NCBI GenBank assembly: GCA_945862125.1
Contig: CAMAYC010000009.1
Location: forward strand, 1 to 63,981
Origin: Reyranella massiliensis 521
Lineage (GTDB): Bacteria > Pseudomonadota > Alphaproteobacteria > Reyranellales > Reyranellaceae
DNA: 63,981 nucleotides
Direction of reading: 5' to 3'
The notes under the pieces were generated by a model, which did not search any database, had not been told where the DNA came from, and saw only the letters and a list, made by a program, of their open reading frames with translations. The position numbers were made by a program, and so were the translations under genes. Below are positions 60,957 to 63,981 of this stretch, one piece after another. The first letter of the stretch is position 1. Each line of letters opens with the position of its first letter.

Positions 60957-61049
60957 GAGCCGCCCCTTGAACCCGGGCGGCGGCTCCCCAGATTTACCCT
61001 CAAGGGAAGGCCTAATTGGCTTCCCGGCCACTCGCTCCTCGGAGGAGGG
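60957..61049 (+). promoter_or_regulatory. ROSE-like RNA thermometer in the hsp20 leader
   Basis: Three consecutive hairpins end at the ribosome site. Hairpin 1 pairs GAGCCGCC (60957-60964) with GGCGGCTC (60979-60986). Hairpin 2 pairs GGGAAG(g)CC (61004-61012) with GGCTTCCC (61018-61025). Hairpin 3 is CTCGCTCCTCGGAGGAGGG (61031-61049), in which the ribosome site GGAGGAGG faces UCGCU. ROSE elements of alphaproteobacterial small heat-shock genes have this layout and a conserved U(U/C)GCU opposite the ribosome site. Confidence 0.62.
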
Positions 61050-61053
61050 TTTC

Positions 61054-61521
61054 ATGAGTCGCGTATCGATGTTCAATTCACCCTTGTTGCTGGGCTTCGA
61101 CCAGCTTGAGCGCACGCTCGACCGGCTGGCCAAGAATGCCGAGGGCTATCCCCCCTACAATATCGAGCGGATCGGCGAGAATGGACTGCGGATCGTCCTT
61201 GCCGTGGCCGGCTTCACGACCGGCGACCTCGCGATCGAACTGGTTGAAAGCCAGCTCACGGTGCGCGGCAAGCAGTCCGAGGACGCCGACCGCATCTACC
61301 TCCATCGCGGCATCGCCGCGCGCCAGTTCCAGCGGGCCTTCATGCTCGCTGACGGCATCGAAGTCACGGGCGCCCGCCTGGACAATGGCCTGCTGTCGAT
61401 CGACCTGATCCGCCCCACCGCCGAGCCCCGCATCCGGACCATTCGAATCGACGCCGGCAAGACAGACACCGGAGCCACCAATGCCGTCGATATCACCGCG
61501 CGCCGTACGCAAACGCGCTGA
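61054..61521 (+). CDS. Small heat-shock protein, Hsp20/IbpA family
   Basis: An ATP-independent holdase of 155 residues. FDQLERTLDRLAKNAEGYPP is the start typical of alphaproteobacterial IbpA-like proteins. The alpha-crystallin domain runs from about YPPYNIERIG to SIDLIRP; LAVAGFTTGDLAIELVESQL, YLHRGIAARQFQRAFMLADG and the conserved loop RLDNGLLSIDL are intact. Its leader forms a likely thermosensor. DUF1150 follows after 19 bp. Confidence 0.95.
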   Translation: MSRVSMFNSPLLLGFDQLERTLDRLAKNAEGYPPYNIERIGENGLRIVLAVAGFTTGDLAIELVESQLTVRGKQSEDADRIYLHRGIAARQFQRAFMLADGIEVTGARLDNGLLSIDLIRPTAEPRIRTIRIDAGKTDTGATNAVDITARRTQTR

Positions 61522-61540
61522 TGCTGCCAAGGAGGTAGCC

Positions 61541-61762
61541 ATGGAAAACAACCAGACCACTTTTACCCGCCTCGCGGACGAGGCCTTTCTGAGCCTGGGC
61601 GCCGAGCAGGTTGCCTACGTCAAGGCGATCAACCTGCCCGACGGCGCGCACGCGATCGGCATCTTCTCGGCCGACGGCAAGCCGATGGCGGCGGCACCTT
61701 CCATCGAAGTAGCGCAAGCGTTGATCCGACAGCACGATCTCGAGCCGGCGCTGGTCCACTAG
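61541..61762 (+). CDS. DUF1150 family protein
   Basis: A 73-residue protein typical of alphaproteobacteria. Motifs: FTRLADEAFLSLGAEQVAYV, KAINLPDGAHAIGIFSADGK and the C-terminal SIEVAQALIRQHDLEPALVH. AAGGAGG precedes the ATG. It commonly follows hsp20 and precedes or faces the ptsN region, as here, and its function is unknown. The short 3' gap to the convergent ptsN is 23 bp. Confidence 0.93.
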   Translation: MENNQTTFTRLADEAFLSLGAEQVAYVKAINLPDGAHAIGIFSADGKPMAAAPSIEVAQALIRQHDLEPALVH

Positions 61763-61785
61763 AGGCGGGAGAAAACTGCGGCGGT

Positions 61786-62256
61786 TCAGGCCGCGCTTTG
61801 GGCCTGGACCGATTCGACGAGCAGGGCGTAAAGCGCTTCGGCGCTTTCGGTGGCGCGCAGCTTGTCGACGAGGCCGCGGTCGCGCAGCAGCCGCGAGACC
61901 CGCGCAAGCGCCTTTAGATGATCCGCACCGGCACCCTCGGGCGCCACCAGCAGAAAAACGATGTCGACCGGACGCTCGTCGATCGAATCGAAGGCGATGG
62001 GATGGGCGAGCCGGGCGAACACGCCGCGCGGCGTGGTGAGCGAGGGCATGCGCCCGTGCGGGATGGCGATGCCGCCGCCGATGCCGGTCGAACCCAGCGC
62101 TTCGCGCTCGATGAGACGGTCGAACAGGCGGCGCTCCTCGAGGCCAAAGACATTGGCGGCGCGGCTGGCCAACTCGGCCAGCAGGGCCTTCTTGCCGGAC
62201 GTCTTCACGCTGGCCAGAACGGCCTCTGGGCCGGTCAGCAAATCAGCGATTTCCAC
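61786..62256 (-). CDS. ptsN: Nitrogen-PTS EIIA component PtsN
   Basis: A phosphoryl-accepting regulator of the nitrogen PTS that modulates potassium and carbon/nitrogen balance. The 156-residue EIIA-Ntr fold has the phosphorylated histidine H67 in GGGIAIPHGRM. REALGSTGIG precedes it, and DIVFLLVAPEGAGADHLKAL follows. The start is GTG at 62256. It lies 116 bp downstream of rpoN, without the hpf gene that usually stands between. Confidence 0.95.
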   Translation of the reverse strand: MEIADLLTGPEAVLASVKTSGKKALLAELASRAANVFGLEERRLFDRLIEREALGSTGIGGGIAIPHGRMPSLTTPRGVFARLAHPIAFDSIDERPVDIVFLLVAPEGAGADHLKALARVSRLLRDRGLVDKLRATESAEALYALLVESVQAQSAA

Positions 62257-62372
62257 AATTACACCAATGGGTTAGCGAGCGAGAACAATCTTCGCCCGGC
62301 GAGGGGTGCGCCCCTATAGGCGCCTCCTTCGAGCCGGTCAAGCCGCCCCGTGCGGGGGCCATCGCCGTGGCC

Positions 62373-63911
62373 TCAGTCGGCCGGGCCGGTCAGGGCTTGC
62401 GACGCCACGGCAGCGCTCGGCATGGAGGCCGGAAGACTGCGGCTCATGCCCAGTCGGCCGAGGCGTCGGCGCTCGGCCGACGACGGAATGCGCATGGCCT
62501 CGCGATACTTGGCGACGGTGCGGCGGGCGATCTCGACACCCTCGCCCTTCAGCAGATCGACGATACGATCGTCTGACAGGGGCTGGTGAGAACTCTCGCC
62601 GCCGACCAGCAGACGGATGCGCGAGCGCACCGACTCCGACGACACGACAACGCCAGGCGTGCGCGCCGGCAGGGACGAGGTGAAGAAATACTTCAGCTCG
62701 AAGATGCCGCGCGGCGTGGCGATGTACTTGTTCGAGGTGACGCGGCTCACCGTGCTTTCATGCAGCTCGGTGGCGATGGCGATGTCGCGCAGCACCAGCG
62801 GCTTCAGCGCGCTGACCCCGTGGCGGAAGAAGCCGTCCTGCTGCCGCACGATCTCGCGCGCCACCTTAAGGATCGTGGTCGCGCGCTGCTCCAGCGTCTT
62901 CACCAGCCAGTTGGCTGACTGGAAGCGTTCTGCGACGAAGGCACGATCGTTCTTGGCGCGCGCGCCCTTCATGAGGGTCGCGTGATAGTTGCGATCGACC
63001 AGGACCTTGGGCAGCGCGTCGGTGTTGAGTTCGATGAACCAGCCGTCTTCACCGGTATCGGGATCCTTGGCCGGGGTCAGGTAAAGATCCGGCGCCACCG
63101 GCTGGATCGGCTCGAAGTCGAAGGCCTGGCCGGGGCGCGGATCGAGCGTGCGCAGCTCGGCAAGCATGTCGCGGAGATCCTCGTCGTCGACACCGCAGCG
63201 CCGACGCAGCTGGCCGAGTTCGCCGGCCGCGACGAGGTCGAGATTGTCGAGCAGCGCCTTCATCGCCGGATCGAGGCGGTTGCGTTCGGCGAGCTGGGCG
63301 CCGAGGCATTCGGCGAGCGTGCGGGCGAAAAGACCGGCCGGTTCGACCTGGCGCAGGCGCGCCCACACCGTTTCGACAGCCTCCGTGCTGGCGCCCGTGG
63401 CCTCGGCGACGCCTGCGACGTCCAGCCGGCAGTAGCCGGCTTCGTCGAGGCCTTCGGCGAGCTTCAGGGCGATCCGCCGGTCGTCGACGCGGGCGAACAG
63501 CAGGTCAATCTGTTCGAGAATATAGACTGCGAGCGAGCGCGGGCGGCCGGCGACGAAATCGAGCGCGTCGGGCGCGCCCTCGCGCTGACCGATCTTGTTG
63601 GCCGTGGCGTCGCCGCCGCGGTCGGCGTGTTCACGCGTCCAGCGGTCGTCGGCTTCGGCCAGCGCCGGCGCTGCCGCCGCCAGGGCCTCGGCCGTGTCGG
63701 TCGGCACCTCTTGGATCGGAGCGTCGGGCTCGGCGATGGGGCCGTCATCGGAATGACCTTCCGACAATAAGGGATTCTTTTCGAGTTCCTGCTGGATGAA
63801 TGCCGCGAGTTCGAGGTGCGAGAACTGCAGCAGCTTGATCGCCTGCTGAAGCTGCGGCGTCATGGCCAGCGTCTGGCGCGACGCCAACAGGAGACTCGGA
63901 CCGATACGCAT
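62373..63911 (-). CDS. rpoN: RNA polymerase sigma-54 factor
   Basis: Directs RNA polymerase to -24/-12 promoters with enhancer-binding proteins. Region I is seen in RQTLAMTPQLQQAIKLLQFS and HLELAAFIQQELEKNPLL. An acidic linker follows (about residues 50-100), then the core-binding part. The HTH region includes RDIAIATELHESTVSRVTSN, and the RpoN box ARRTVAKYRE is at about 462-471 with a tail of about 40 residues. ATG 63911 is chosen as the start, since the family begins MRIGPSL-type here. A perfect sigma-54 consensus lies upstream, at the window edge. Confidence 0.97.
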   Translation of the reverse strand: MRIGPSLLLASRQTLAMTPQLQQAIKLLQFSHLELAAFIQQELEKNPLLSEGHSDDGPIAEPDAPIQEVPTDTAEALAAAAPALAEADDRWTREHADRGGDATANKIGQREGAPDALDFVAGRPRSLAVYILEQIDLLFARVDDRRIALKLAEGLDEAGYCRLDVAGVAEATGASTEAVETVWARLRQVEPAGLFARTLAECLGAQLAERNRLDPAMKALLDNLDLVAAGELGQLRRRCGVDDEDLRDMLAELRTLDPRPGQAFDFEPIQPVAPDLYLTPAKDPDTGEDGWFIELNTDALPKVLVDRNYHATLMKGARAKNDRAFVAERFQSANWLVKTLEQRATTILKVAREIVRQQDGFFRHGVSALKPLVLRDIAIATELHESTVSRVTSNKYIATPRGIFELKYFFTSSLPARTPGVVVSSESVRSRIRLLVGGESSHQPLSDDRIVDLLKGEGVEIARRTVAKYREAMRIPSSAERRRLGRLGMSRSLPASMPSAAVASQALTGPAD

Positions 63912-63956
63912 CGTTACCCCCACCCCGAGGATCAATGACCCTCGCCGGAAGTTCTA

Positions 63957-63973
63957 ATGCAATAGTCGTGCCA
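63957..63973 (-). promoter_or_regulatory. Perfect sigma-54 promoter consensus upstream of rpoN
   Basis: On the minus strand TTGGCACGACTATTGCAT matches YTGGCACGRNNNTTGCW at every position (GG at 63972-63971, GC at 63960-63959). Transcription would start near 63947, about 36 nt before the rpoN ATG at 63911. It lies within 25 bases of the window end. It is strong evidence that rpoN is transcribed, or autoregulated, by sigma-54. Confidence 0.65.
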
Positions 63974-63981
63974 AGACCATC

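Overview
The window is a 64 kb piece of a high-GC alphaproteobacterial chromosome with dense, short-gapped, often overlapping genes. Alphaproteobacterial markers are: sdhCDAB; ethylmalonyl-CoA-pathway enzymes (mesaconyl-C1-CoA hydratase and a malyl-CoA thioesterase-like lyase); a polyhydroxybutyrate set with a PhaR regulator; rpoN and ptsN next to hsp20-DUF1150; murJ close to trpS; and an abundance of CoA-transferases and TTT-type binding proteins. The last trait recalls Reyranella-like or other soil Rhodospirillales/Hyphomicrobiales, but the genus is only a guess. No rRNA, tRNA, CRISPR array, prophage or insertion sequence was seen.

Layout. 1-3.9 kb: 23S rRNA methyltransferase (cut by the left edge), gamma-glutamyltransferase, Tam-like methyltransferase and an AhpD-like protein, in an overlapping minus-strand run. 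4-12.4 kb: the polymer-storage region (phaB, phaA, phaC, a very short phaE-like gene, divergent phaR), with a LytTR membrane regulator and an acyltransferase in the phaC run. 12.4-23.8 kb: enoyl-CoA hydratase, D-aminopeptidase-like hydrolase, orphan amino-acid binding protein, sdhCDAB, the mcd/mcl2 pair, pdxY, LysE exporter and rutE-like reductase. 23.9-27.6 kb: a radical SAM enzyme with two overlapping rSAM-associated transferases behind a sigma-54-like promoter, facing a TPR-glycosyltransferase. 27.7-34.5 kb: asd, TTT receptor, sulfatase, tandem CoA-transferases, VOC protein and Mpo1-like protein. 34.5-43.3 kb: an arsenic island. 43.4-47.8 kb: an RND pump. 48.5-63.9 kb: housekeeping genes (thioredoxin-TPR, LON-domain, Trm112-like, DUF971, murJ, trpS, heparinase-like, hsp20, DUF1150, ptsN, rpoN) with an inserted peptidase/MFS/binding-protein block.

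How the genes work together. phaA and phaB make 3-hydroxybutyryl-CoA and PhaC/E polymerise it. The ethylmalonyl-CoA enzymes would let the cell assimilate the acetyl-CoA released from the polymer, feeding C4 acids into succinate dehydrogenase. The arsenic island combines two detoxification routes: arsenate reduction with Acr3 arsenite efflux (ArsR-ArsC fusion, acr3), and formation and export of 1-arseno-3-phosphoglycerate (GAPDH plus ArsJ). A further arsR-led operon encodes a flavoprotein with three vicinal-cysteine pairs, a 67-residue protein and two MFS transporters.

Most notable signals: the sigma-54-type promoter before the radical SAM/transferase cassette; a perfect sigma-54 consensus before rpoN; a ROSE-like RNA thermometer before hsp20; the flavoprotein/67-aa/MFS/MFS arsenic module; and a perfect 16-bp palindrome between phaE and phaR.
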